A stretch of 64,000 nt of DNA from UBA4736 sp002404015 (GTDB lineage: Bacteria; Chloroflexota; Dormibacteria; Dormibacterales; Dormibacteraceae), in contig DAIOCN010000004.1 in the NCBI GenBank assembly GCA_036747295.1, positions 1-64,000 on the forward strand, read 5' to 3'. The notes below the pieces were generated by a model. That model was not told the DNA's origin and did no database searches. It was given only the letters and a program-made list of their open reading frames with translations. Below, one piece after another: positions 1-8,513 of the stretch (the first letter of the stretch is position 1; each line of letters begins with the position of its first letter). The position numbers and the translations under genes are program-made.

Positions 1-1082
<1,082 letters not shown>

Positions 1083-1309
1083 AAGACGAAGGACCCAAGG
1101 CCTTAGCCCTGAGTCTTTTCAGACTCTCAGAGTCTTTCTCACTCTTCAGTTGTCAAGGTGCTGGCGCCCCTTCAGAACCCCCTCCGAGAGGGCGCACGAA
1201 GCCCACCTGTCGGAGGCGCAACGGCGATTGTACTCCCGTCCGACCTGCCGCTGCAAGCCGTCGGGGGCTCGATTTATCTACCCGCGTGAGCGGCAGGCCA
1301 AACGACCGG
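1083..1309 (-). other. rRNA operon leader region
   Basis: This non-coding gap lies between recR and the 16S gene. Read on the minus strand it holds a promoter candidate (1227-1256), then CCTTGACAACTGAAGAGTG at about 1140-1160, a sequence type common just upstream of rRNA processing sites in Gram-positive and actinobacterial rRNA leaders. Next comes a small perfect hairpin, AGACTC-TGA-GAGTCT, at about 1120-1134. I see no gene here. Confidence 0.6.
1227..1256 (-). promoter_or_regulatory. Candidate rRNA operon promoter
   Basis: On the minus strand TTGCAG (1256-1251), an 18-bp spacer and TACAAT (1232-1227) resemble a vegetative -35/-10 pair. They lie about 145 bp upstream of the mature 16S 5' end, which is a usual distance for an rRNA leader. 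This is a prediction from the sequence only. Confidence 0.5.
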
Positions 1310-1909
1310 TCAAAAGGCCCGGCGGCCGCTCATGGCGCGGGCCAGCGTGAGCTCGTCCGCGTACTCGAGGTCGCCGCCCACCGGAAGGCCGTGAGCGGGC
1401 CGGGTCACGGCTACCCCCAGGGCTGTGAGGGCCCGCGAGAGGTAGACGGCTGTTGCCTCGCCCTCGATGTCCGCGTCGGTGGCCACGATCACCTCCTGCA
1501 CGCCGCCCTCGGCCACCCGCTGCAGGAGCTGGGGCACGTGGATGTCGTCCGGCCCCACCCCGTCGATGGGCGAGATCACCCCGTGCAGCACGTGGTAAAG
1601 GCCCTGGTACTCGGACGTGCGCTCGATGGCCAGGAGGTCCAGCGCGGACTCCACCACGCAGATCAGCGAGAGGTCGCGCCGGCCGGACGCGCAGATGGCG
1701 CAGAGGGGGCCCTCGGCAATGTTGAAGCAGCGCTCGCAGTAGCCGATGCGCAGCTTGAGCTCAGAGATCGCCCGGGCCAGCGCCTCGGCCCGCCCGGAGT
1801 CGGCGCGCAGGATATGGAAGGCCAGCCGCTGGGCCGTCTTGGGCCCCACCCCCGGCAGTCGCGAGAGCTCCTGGATGAGGTCCTCCAGCGCCTCCGGCAG
1901 CTGGGGCAC
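1310..1909 (-). CDS. recR: Recombination mediator RecR
   Basis: RecR of the RecFOR pathway loads RecA at gapped DNA. The 199-aa product has the family's length and order: an N-terminal helix-hairpin-helix (LSRLPGVGPKTAQRLAF, about 16-32), a C4 zinc finger with two CxxC pairs (CERC about 58, CAIC about 70), and a Toprim domain (VVESALDLLAIE and ATDADIEGEAT, about 85-155). It is the last gene of the SRP RNA-dnaX-ybaB-recR block and lies 9 bp after ybaB. The same order in Bacillus subtilis supports the call. Confidence 0.97.
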   Translation of the reverse strand: MPQLPEALEDLIQELSRLPGVGPKTAQRLAFHILRADSGRAEALARAISELKLRIGYCERCFNIAEGPLCAICASGRRDLSLICVVESALDLLAIERTSEYQGLYHVLHGVISPIDGVGPDDIHVPQLLQRVAEGGVQEVIVATDADIEGEATAVYLSRALTALGVAVTRPAHGLPVGGDLEYADELTLARAMSGRRAF

Positions 1910-1918
1910 CAGAAGGCC

Positions 1919-2227
1919 CTAAAGCAGGCCCGGCGGGAGGCCGAGGCCGGCGGTGAGCGCGCCCATCCGTTCGGCCGCCACCTGGCGGGACCTGTCCATG
2001 GCCTCGTTGACAGCGGCCACCACCAGGTCCTGCAGCATCTCGACGTCAGCGGCGACCTCGGGGTCCACGGTCACCGAGATGAGCTTCTGGGAGCCGCTGA
2101 CGACCGCCTTGACAGCGCCGCCGCCGGCGCCGGCCTCGATCCGCTCGGACTCCAGCTCCTCCTGGACCTTGGCCATCTTGGCCTGCATCTGCTGGACCTG
2201 CTTCAGCATCTTCATCGGGTTCTGCAT
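1919..2227 (-). CDS. ybaB: YbaB/EbfC family nucleoid-associated protein
   Basis: This 102-aa DNA-binding protein of the YbaB/EbfC family begins MQNPMKMLKQVQQMQAKM and contains the typical central segment with VDPEVAADVEMLQDLVVAAVNEA. The start is the ATG at 2227-2225, because its A is shared with the dnaX stop (TGATG), giving direct translational coupling. The open frame extends farther upstream but only as dnaX antiframe. YbaB sits between dnaX and recR in many bacteria. It binds DNA as a dimer; its exact role is unsettled. Confidence 0.95.
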   Translation of the reverse strand: MQNPMKMLKQVQQMQAKMAKVQEELESERIEAGAGGGAVKAVVSGSQKLISVTVDPEVAADVEMLQDLVVAAVNEAMDRSRQVAAERMGALTAGLGLPPGLL

Positions 2228-3849
2228 CACGGTTTCAACTCCCTGACCCGGGTCACGCGACCCTCGAGCTTGCGGACCGCCGCCTGCACCACAGCGTCCT
2301 CCTCGGGCGCGGCCGGCCGGGCGGTGGTGACGGCGGCGCCCGCCGCGGACGATGGATCCTGCAGGCGGCACTCGAGGGTCGCCGATTCGCCCAGCCAGCC
2401 CTTCACCAGCGGTTCGACCTGGCCGGAGTGTTCCTGGGCGCTCTTGTGGTGGAAGGCGTAGGGAAACCAGAGGACCAGCGTGGAACCCTCCTTTGAGGGC
2501 CTGGCCTCGCGGAAATAGGCGCGGGTCTTGGGGTTCAGGGTCTCCAGGACCTTGCGCCAGCCGTCCACCAGCTCTCCGTCGAGGGCGGAGACGGGCGCCG
2601 GGGCCGCCGGTTGAGCGGTCGGAGTCGCAACCGGCGTGGGCGCCGGAGTGGCAACCGGTGCCGGGGTCGGCGTGACAACCGGCGGGGCGACTCCGGCGGG
2701 CGCGACCGCCGCCGGCGCGATTGCGGCCGGGACCGGGGGGCCGTCCTGGCCGGCGGCCGGCAGGGGCGCGACGACCGGGGCCGGCCCCGGGGCCGGGGCG
2801 GCGCCGGGGGCGCCCGACTCCACGGCCAGCCGGACCAGGGTCGCCTCGACCAGGAAGCGCGGCTCAGCGTGGCGGCGGATCTCGCCGTCGAGGTGGAGCA
2901 GGGCGTCCAGGACACGGGAGAGCCGCGTCCGCTGCGCCTCGTCGCGCCGGTCGATCGCCGCCACCAGGAGGTCGCGGCAGCGCTCCATCAGCCCCCGCAC
3001 GACCTGCCGCAGCTCACCGCCCGACTCGTAGATGGTCGCCAGGGTGGCGAGCGCCTCACCGGCGCGGCCGGCCATGACCAGGTCGAACAGGCCCTCCACC
3101 TGGGCCGGGTCGGCGATGCCGAGCAGCTCGCGCGCACCCGTCAGCGTGATCGGACCCGCCGCGAGCGGGACCAGCTGGTCCAGCAGCCCGACGGCGTCCC
3201 GCATGGAGCCCTCGGCGACGCGCGCGATCAGGGCCAGCGCGCCGGGCTCGACCGTGATCTCCTCGAGGCCCGCGATGTGGCGCAGGCGAGCTGTGATCTG
3301 CTCGTCGTTGAAGCGGCGGAAGACGAACTGCTGGCAGCGCCCGAGCACGGTCAGCGGCACCTTCTGCGCCTCGGTCGTGCAGAGGATGAAGACCACGTGG
3401 GGGGGCGGCTCCTCCAGCGTCTTCAGCAGAGCGTTGAAAGCGTCCACCGTGAGCATGTGGGCCTCGTCGATGATGTAGACCTTCCGCTTGCCCAGGGCCG
3501 GCGCCAGGTTCACCTTCTCGCGCAGGTCGCGGATCTCGTCGATGCCTCGATTGGACGCGGCGTCGATCTCGATCAGGTCGAGTGCGGTGCCGCCCAAGAC
3601 CTGGAGGCAGGACTCGCACTGGTTGCAGGGCTCCGCCGAGCCTTCGGCCCGCTGCAGGCAGTTCAGAGCCTTGGCCAGGAGCCGGGCCGAGGTCGTCTTG
3701 CCGGTCCCCCGGATGCCCGAGAACAGGTAGGCGTGGGCCACTCGATCGGAGGCGATCGCGCCCTGCAGCGCGCGCGACGTGGCGTCCTGGCCGACCAGGT
3801 CGGAGAACGTCTGCGATCGGTACTTGCGGTAGAGGGTCTGGTACGTCAA
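2227..3849 (-). CDS. dnaX: DNA polymerase III subunit tau/gamma
   Basis: This is the clamp-loader ATPase of the replisome, 540 aa. Visible parts are Walker A GIRGTGKTT (45-53), a zinc module with Cys64, Cys75, Cys78 and Cys81, Walker B VYIIDEAH (124-131) and the arginine-finger region LGRCQQF (169-175). A long Pro/Ala/Val linker (about 375-440) leads to a tau-like C-terminal domain. The start codon is TTG at 3849-3847, the only sensible start in frame ahead of TYQTLYRKYR. No Shine-Dalgarno sequence precedes it and the SRP RNA ends only about 15-25 nt upstream. I saw no slippery heptamer for gamma production, but did not search exhaustively. Confidence 0.96.
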   Translation of the reverse strand: MTYQTLYRKYRSQTFSDLVGQDATSRALQGAIASDRVAHAYLFSGIRGTGKTTSARLLAKALNCLQRAEGSAEPCNQCESCLQVLGGTALDLIEIDAASNRGIDEIRDLREKVNLAPALGKRKVYIIDEAHMLTVDAFNALLKTLEEPPPHVVFILCTTEAQKVPLTVLGRCQQFVFRRFNDEQITARLRHIAGLEEITVEPGALALIARVAEGSMRDAVGLLDQLVPLAAGPITLTGARELLGIADPAQVEGLFDLVMAGRAGEALATLATIYESGGELRQVVRGLMERCRDLLVAAIDRRDEAQRTRLSRVLDALLHLDGEIRRHAEPRFLVEATLVRLAVESGAPGAAPAPGPAPVVAPLPAAGQDGPPVPAAIAPAAVAPAGVAPPVVTPTPAPVATPAPTPVATPTAQPAAPAPVSALDGELVDGWRKVLETLNPKTRAYFREARPSKEGSTLVLWFPYAFHHKSAQEHSGQVEPLVKGWLGESATLECRLQDPSSAAGAAVTTARPAAPEEDAVVQAAVRKLEGRVTRVRELKP

Positions 3850-3861
3850 TTCAATTCAGAC

Positions 3862-4135
3862 GACAGCGGAGGAGTGACCGCGCACCCCTTCTTCGATTGC
3901 GGCGCTCCCGGCGAACCAGCGCTTCCAGCTCCAGCCCGGATTGCTACGGCACCCCCGGGCATCCTCCTTACCGCTGCTTCCTTCCGGACCTGACGGGGTT
4001 CGGAGACCCGGGCTGCGCAGGTCCCGGCCTTCAACGCCTTTCACGACTGGTCGGACCGACAGACCGAACCTCGGAAGGGGAATTCGACCCGGCTGAGGCG
4101 AATTGCCGGTACAGGGTATCGCCAGCTCCCCGTCT
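3862..4135 (-). ncRNA. ffs: Signal recognition particle RNA, large bacterial type
   Basis: The universally conserved SRP domain core GTCAGGTCCGGAAGGAAGCA lies at 3994-3975 on the minus strand, inside a hairpin closed by GCCCGG (4014-4009) with CCGGGC (3939-3934). Farther 5' (4131-4080) is a second folded domain. It begins GGGGAGCTGGCGATACCC, with pairings GGGGA/TCCCC and ACCGGC/GCCGGG, as in the Alu domain of large Bacillus- or Chloroflexus-type SRP RNAs. The core is certain. The ends are estimates, and the large-type call rests on the 5' domain. The RNA partners with Ffh in co-translational membrane targeting. Confidence 0.9.
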
Positions 4136-4153
4136 AGCGCGGCCACCGCAAGT

Positions 4154-4852
4154 CTACCCATCCGGACCCGGCGCCGAACCGCCCAGAACGGCCCGGTTGC
4201 TCCAGTAGAGGTTGGCGAACACGGCCAGCGTCGAGAGCGGGATGACCAGCTCGGCCGCGACCACCAGCTGGCGCGAGTCCTGGCCCAGGCCGCGGAACAG
4301 CGCGACGCCGCCGAGCAGCACCGCGATGAGGGCCGTGGAGAGCTGTCCGAACAGCGTGTGGCGCAGCTCGGGAGAGCGGTGGAGGAGCCCCAGGACCATC
4401 GCCCCGGCCAGGGCGGGCAGCGCGTACCGCCCGACCACGACGGCCGCCAGCCAGAGCGGGTAGGCGGCGCCGAGGGCGAGGCCGATGGCGACCGCCCCGA
4501 AGAATATCCCGTCCACTACCGGGTCCAGCGCTCCGCCCAGCCGGGTCGGCGTGCCGAACCGGCGAGCGATCGTGCCGTCGACCAGGTCGGAGAGGCCGGC
4601 CAGAGCCACGCTCAATGCCAGCAGCCGTAACCCGCCGTGGACGGTCGAGTAGATGAGGGCCGGCCCCGCCAGGTAGGCCCGCGCAAGCGTCACCTGGTTG
4701 GCGGCGCCCGTCAGGAACACGCCGAAGACCCCCACCGCCAGCGCCCAGCCCAGCAGGGCCAGCGCCTCGGGCGGCCGGGCGGCGAGCAGCCAGGCCAGCG
4801 TGAGAAGAAGGTATGCCGTGCCGCCGACAAGACCGGCCCTGGTCGGTCGCAT
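4154..4852 (-). CDS. CDP-alcohol phosphatidyltransferase family protein
   Basis: This integral membrane enzyme of phospholipid synthesis transfers a phosphatidyl group from CDP-diacylglycerol to an alcohol. The signature DGxxAR-type motif is complete: DLVDGTIARRFGTPTRL followed by GALDPVVDG (about residues 83-109), with all four aspartates. Several hydrophobic segments flank it. The chosen ATG at 4852 gives 232 aa (MRPTRAGLVGG), since longer readings add only low-complexity arginine-rich antiframe. The acceptor alcohol (glycerol-3-phosphate, inositol-phosphate or other) cannot be read from the motif. It follows the penicillin-binding protein gene by 43 nt, with a hairpin between. Confidence 0.85.
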   Translation of the reverse strand: MRPTRAGLVGGTAYLLLTLAWLLAARPPEALALLGWALAVGVFGVFLTGAANQVTLARAYLAGPALIYSTVHGGLRLLALSVALAGLSDLVDGTIARRFGTPTRLGGALDPVVDGIFFGAVAIGLALGAAYPLWLAAVVVGRYALPALAGAMVLGLLHRSPELRHTLFGQLSTALIAVLLGGVALFRGLGQDSRQLVVAAELVIPLSTLAVFANLYWSNRAVLGGSAPGPDG

Positions 4853-4864
4853 CAGCCCGGTCTT

Positions 4865-4888
4865 CCAGAAAATCGCCAGATTTTCTGG
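4865..4888. repeat. Perfect 10-bp inverted repeat
   Basis: CCAGAAAATC, a 4-base loop GCCA, then GATTTTCTGG form a perfect hairpin in the gap between the penicillin-binding protein stop (4896) and the phosphatidyltransferase start (4852). There is no T-tract after it, so it is not a standard terminator. It lies 13 nt upstream of the ATG and could affect translation or RNA stability. Confidence 0.7.
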
Positions 4889-4895
4889 GCCGGCA

Positions 4896-7082
4896 TCAAG
4901 AGTGCGGCGAGGGACTCGGCGACGGGCTGCGCGAAGGCGCGACGCTGGGCGAGGGCGCGGGCGCCGGCGCTGGGGTAGGCGGCGGCGCTGGGGGCGCGCA
5001 GCTGGCATTGGGCAGGCCGCCGTTCTTGATGAAGATCTCCGACTTCTTCTGGTCGGCCGGGATGTTGTCGGCCGCCAGGTTGCCATCCTTGCACACAGCC
5101 ATCGTCACCACTCCCGGGGGCATCGTCCACGCCGCCGGCCAGGGGTGGCTCTTGTAGTAGCCGAGCAGGAACGGCTCCCAGACGGAGGAACCCACGTGCT
5201 CACCCCAGAGCACGTTGGTCGGGCAGAGCCAGCCGGAGGGGCTGAAGCCCTGGGCCAGCTTTGCAAATCCGGAGGTGCACTGGTCGCCGGCGTTGATATG
5301 GGCCATGTACGTGCCGACGGCCAGGTCCGGTGTGTAACCGATCCAGTAGGCGCCGGTCCAGGACTCCGTCGTTCCGGACTTGGCCGCGATCGGCTGCGCA
5401 CCGGACATCCCCAGGGCCAGCTTGGGCGGTCCCCGCAGCAGGTCCGTCATGAGGTAGGCCACGTCGGGAGTGATCACCCGCTCCTTCGAGGCCTGGCGGT
5501 CGAAGGACTCCAGCACCTGGCCCTTCTTGTCGGCGACCTTCAGGACGGGATGCGGGGTGATCTTGAATCCGCCATTGTCGAAGGCCGAGTAGGCCGAGAG
5601 GTGCTCGATCATGCTCATCGACTCGGTACCCAGCGTGGTCGGAATGCTGTCCGGGTTGGGGATGGGAGTCGTGATCCCCAGCTTGCGCGCGAATGCCACG
5701 ACCTTCTGGCCGCCCATCTGCCGGTAGGTCCAGAGGGCGGGCAGGTTGCGGGATTCGGCCAGGGCCTGGCGCAGGGTGATCTGGCCCTCCTTCCTGGAGT
5801 CCCAGTCGAAGTACTGGTGGCCGTTGATGACGTCGTTCTGGTCGTCGACCTTGGAGGCCGCGTTCAGGGCGCCGCTCTCGATCGCCGTCCCGTACGTGTA
5901 CGGCTTGAACGACGATCCCACCGGACGGTAGCCGCTGGGGTTCACCCCGGTCAGGTTCACCTGGCCTCGGATGTCGACGTTGTTGAAGTCCGCGCTGCCG
6001 ACCATCGCCAGGATCTCGCCATCCCGGGGATCCATCGCCAGGAGTGCCCCGGTGTTGGCCCCCTTGGACTTGTAGTCCGCGACACCCTTCTTGACGGACG
6101 CGTCCGCCGAGTACTGGGTCGTGAGGTCGAGCGAGGTGGTGATCTGCAGGCCGCCCTCGTACACGTTCTTGACCCCGTACTTGTTCACCAGGTAGTCGAA
6201 GATGTAGTCGACGAAGTGCGCCGTCCGGGGATCCCGGGCCGTTGCCGGCCGGTGGCCGCTTACGCGCTTCAGAATGTCGATCGCGTACGTGCTGTCGGCC
6301 AGGGATCCGCTGATCATCCTGGCGGCCACCATCGAGTCGAGCACCTCCCGCCAGCGGGCCCTGGCGCTCGCCTGCTGGGCCGGCGTCCCGAAGGGGTCGT
6401 ACTGGACCGGCGACTGCGGCAGCCCGGCCAGGAACGAAGCCTCGGCCAGGTCGAGCTCGGACGCGTGCTTGCCGAAGTAAGTCTCAGCGGCGGCCTCTGA
6501 CCCGTAGGCCTGGTTGCCGTACGGGATCGAGTTCAGGTACAGCTCCAGGATCTGCTGCTTGGAGTAGCGGCGCTCGAGCTCCTCCGAGAGCATCAGCTCC
6601 TTGATCTTGCGATCGAAGGCGCGGGACTGGTCCTGCAGCACGTCCAGCTTCACAACCTGCTGGGTGATGGTGGAGCCGCCCTGCAGGGCGCCCTTGTGGG
6701 TCAGGTCGTAGATGCCCGCGATCGCCATCCGGCGGTAGTCGACGCCCTGGTGCTCGTAGAACTGGCGGTCCTCGGTGGCGATCGTGGCGTGCTGGAGGTT
6801 GAGGCTGATCTTGCTGAGCGAGACCACGGTCCGGTTCTCGTTGTAGAGCTCCTCGATCAGCGTCCCGTTGCGATCGTAGATGCGGCTGGCCTGGGCCAGG
6901 TTGCCGGCCCCGATGGAATCCAGCGAGGGCAGATCCGCCGAGTAGTAGTCGGCCGCGCCGAGCGTCCCCAAGGTCCCGAACAGGCCGATTACGGCCACGG
7001 CAACGAGGCTGTAGAGGGCTACCTGGCGAAGCCTGCGCCGCGGCTGCCGGCGCGAATGACGGGATCGTCTGCGAGAGCTCAC
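4896..7082 (-). CDS. Class A penicillin-binding protein (PBP1)
   Basis: This bifunctional peptidoglycan synthase of 728 aa has a basic cytoplasmic tail and one membrane anchor (about 20-45). The GT51 glycosyltransferase has EDRQFYEHQGVD (catalytic Glu at about 104) and GGSTITQQ (135-142). The transpeptidase has SSFK (catalytic Ser at about 390), SRN (444-446) and KSGT (568-571). It ends in a Pro/Ser/Ala-rich tail. The start is GTG at 7082. It lies 42 nt after the nuoN-like gene on the same strand. Confidence 0.96.
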   Translation of the reverse strand: MSSRRRSRHSRRQPRRRLRQVALYSLVAVAVIGLFGTLGTLGAADYYSADLPSLDSIGAGNLAQASRIYDRNGTLIEELYNENRTVVSLSKISLNLQHATIATEDRQFYEHQGVDYRRMAIAGIYDLTHKGALQGGSTITQQVVKLDVLQDQSRAFDRKIKELMLSEELERRYSKQQILELYLNSIPYGNQAYGSEAAAETYFGKHASELDLAEASFLAGLPQSPVQYDPFGTPAQQASARARWREVLDSMVAARMISGSLADSTYAIDILKRVSGHRPATARDPRTAHFVDYIFDYLVNKYGVKNVYEGGLQITTSLDLTTQYSADASVKKGVADYKSKGANTGALLAMDPRDGEILAMVGSADFNNVDIRGQVNLTGVNPSGYRPVGSSFKPYTYGTAIESGALNAASKVDDQNDVINGHQYFDWDSRKEGQITLRQALAESRNLPALWTYRQMGGQKVVAFARKLGITTPIPNPDSIPTTLGTESMSMIEHLSAYSAFDNGGFKITPHPVLKVADKKGQVLESFDRQASKERVITPDVAYLMTDLLRGPPKLALGMSGAQPIAAKSGTTESWTGAYWIGYTPDLAVGTYMAHINAGDQCTSGFAKLAQGFSPSGWLCPTNVLWGEHVGSSVWEPFLLGYYKSHPWPAAWTMPPGVVTMAVCKDGNLAADNIPADQKKSEIFIKNGGLPNASCAPPAPPPTPAPAPAPSPSVAPSRSPSPSPSPHS

Positions 7083-7124
7083 GTGGTCATCCCCTGAACG
7101 GCGGCCGGAAGTCGCCGGTTACGT

Positions 7125-8513
7125 TCAGCGCAGGCCAAGGGCCTCCGCGCCCTGGTACGCCAGCGCCGAGACAGGGTCGGCGAAAACGGCAAGCGCCAGC
7201 AGCAGCACGCCCGCCGCAGCCGCCCCGGCCGACAAGGCCCATGGTCCCCCGGCGACGTGGCGCTGCTCGTCGAGCGGACCCTCCAGGTAGAAGGGGCTGA
7301 TGGCCCGCGTCGCCGCGATCAGGGCCAGCACGGAGCCCAACAGGCCCAGCCCGAGCAGCCAGCCCAAACCCGACCCGAGCAGCCCCGCGGCGACCGCGAA
7401 CACCCCGAAGAAGCCGGCCAGCGGCGGCACCCCCGCCAGCGAGAGCAGGGCCAGCGCCAGGCCGGCCGCGCGGGCCGGCTCGCCCCGGCCGAGGCCCGCG
7501 ACCGTCTCGGCCTCGAGGTCCGCCAGGAGAATCGGCGCGCAGGTGGCGGCCACGGCCAGCGAGGCCAGCAGGAGCAGGGCCCCGGTGGTGCCCAGGCGCT
7601 GGTGGATCGCCAGGCCCGCAACCAGCCAGCCGGCCTGCCCCATGACCAGCCAGCCGACGAGCTCGCGGGCGCTCGCCGCGGAGAGCGCCCGCAGACCGCC
7701 GACCACTATGAGTGCCGCGCTGATCACGGCCACGTAGGGGGACCAGGCGGGGGCGGCCGCCGCCAGTGCCGCCGCGAACTTGACGAGCACGATCGCCGCA
7801 GCCGCGGCCGTCAGGCCACCCAGGACGCCGGCGCCGAGCGGCGAGCTTTCCAGGGCCGTGTCGGGCGAGCGCTGGGCGAGGGGCGCCAGCACCAGCCGGA
7901 TGGACGCCCCGGCCACCGCGAGCAGGGCGGCCAGCGCCAGCGGCAGCGAGACCGGCTCCACGGCCATCTCCTGGCGGATGCCGTCCAGGCCGGACACGCC
8001 GCTGATCGCGTAGATCAGCCCAAACCCGACCGCCAGGAGGCCGGAACCCATCCCAGAGGCGACCAGCAGCCGCACCCCGGCGCCCCCGCGGCCGGCGCCG
8101 GCCGCCGCGACCACGCCGGCGAGCGCCGCCAGCTCGAGGCCCGACCAGAGGCCCAGCAGGTTGGTCGCCGAAGCCGCCACCATGCCGCCCAACCCGGCCA
8201 GCAGTGCCATCGGCAGGACCGGCCGGTAAGACTCCAGCTCCCAGTCGGTGGCCGCGATGGCAACACCCAGCGCGAGCAGGATGGCGGCCTTCGCAAACAG
8301 GGCGAAGCGGTCCTGCGAGAAGCCACCGTTGAACAGCGTGCCAATCGCCGCGCCCAGGATCAGCTCCAGGACCAGGGCAGCCGCCACGGCGCCCAGGGCG
8401 GCGACCGGCAACCAGCCGCGCTGCCTTGCGCGCAGGCGCACGCGCGCCGACAGGAGCAGACCGACCGCCGCAGCCGCCACCAGCACCTCGGGCAGCAGCG
8501 TCACCACTCTCAT
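7125..8513 (-). CDS. nuoN: NADH-quinone oxidoreductase subunit N-like protein (divergent)
   Basis: This 462-aa polytopic membrane protein of the antiporter-like (proton_antipo_M) family is the last gene of a J-K-L-M-N set. In canonical NuoN this family pumps protons through a buried Glu and Lys chain. Here Glu128 in GLELAAL matches the family Glu, but the lysines appear as Arg148 and Arg206, and the PFHxWxPDxYxGxP segment is lost (LAPLAQRSPDTALESSP). Its ATG overlaps the nuoM-like stop (ATGA). The family call rests on order, topology and partial motifs; pumping function is doubtful. Confidence 0.8.
   Translation of the reverse strand: MRVVTLLPEVLVAAAAVGLLLSARVRLRARQRGWLPVAALGAVAAALVLELILGAAIGTLFNGGFSQDRFALFAKAAILLALGVAIAATDWELESYRPVLPMALLAGLGGMVAASATNLLGLWSGLELAALAGVVAAAGAGRGGAGVRLLVASGMGSGLLAVGFGLIYAISGVSGLDGIRQEMAVEPVSLPLALAALLAVAGASIRLVLAPLAQRSPDTALESSPLGAGVLGGLTAAAAAIVLVKFAAALAAAAPAWSPYVAVISAALIVVGGLRALSAASARELVGWLVMGQAGWLVAGLAIHQRLGTTGALLLLASLAVAATCAPILLADLEAETVAGLGRGEPARAAGLALALLSLAGVPPLAGFFGVFAVAAGLLGSGLGWLLGLGLLGSVLALIAATRAISPFYLEGPLDEQRHVAGGPWALSAGAAAAGVLLLALAVFADPVSALAYQGAEALGLR

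Noticed and set aside
4080..4135. A tRNA, suggested by GGGTCGAATTCCCC resembling a T-arm
   Set aside because: No acceptor or anticodon stem can be built. The sequence fits the Alu domain of large SRP RNA, with the SRP core downstream.
4698..6500. A 600-codon plus-strand frame
   Set aside because: It is antisense to the penicillin-binding protein, whose motifs are complete.
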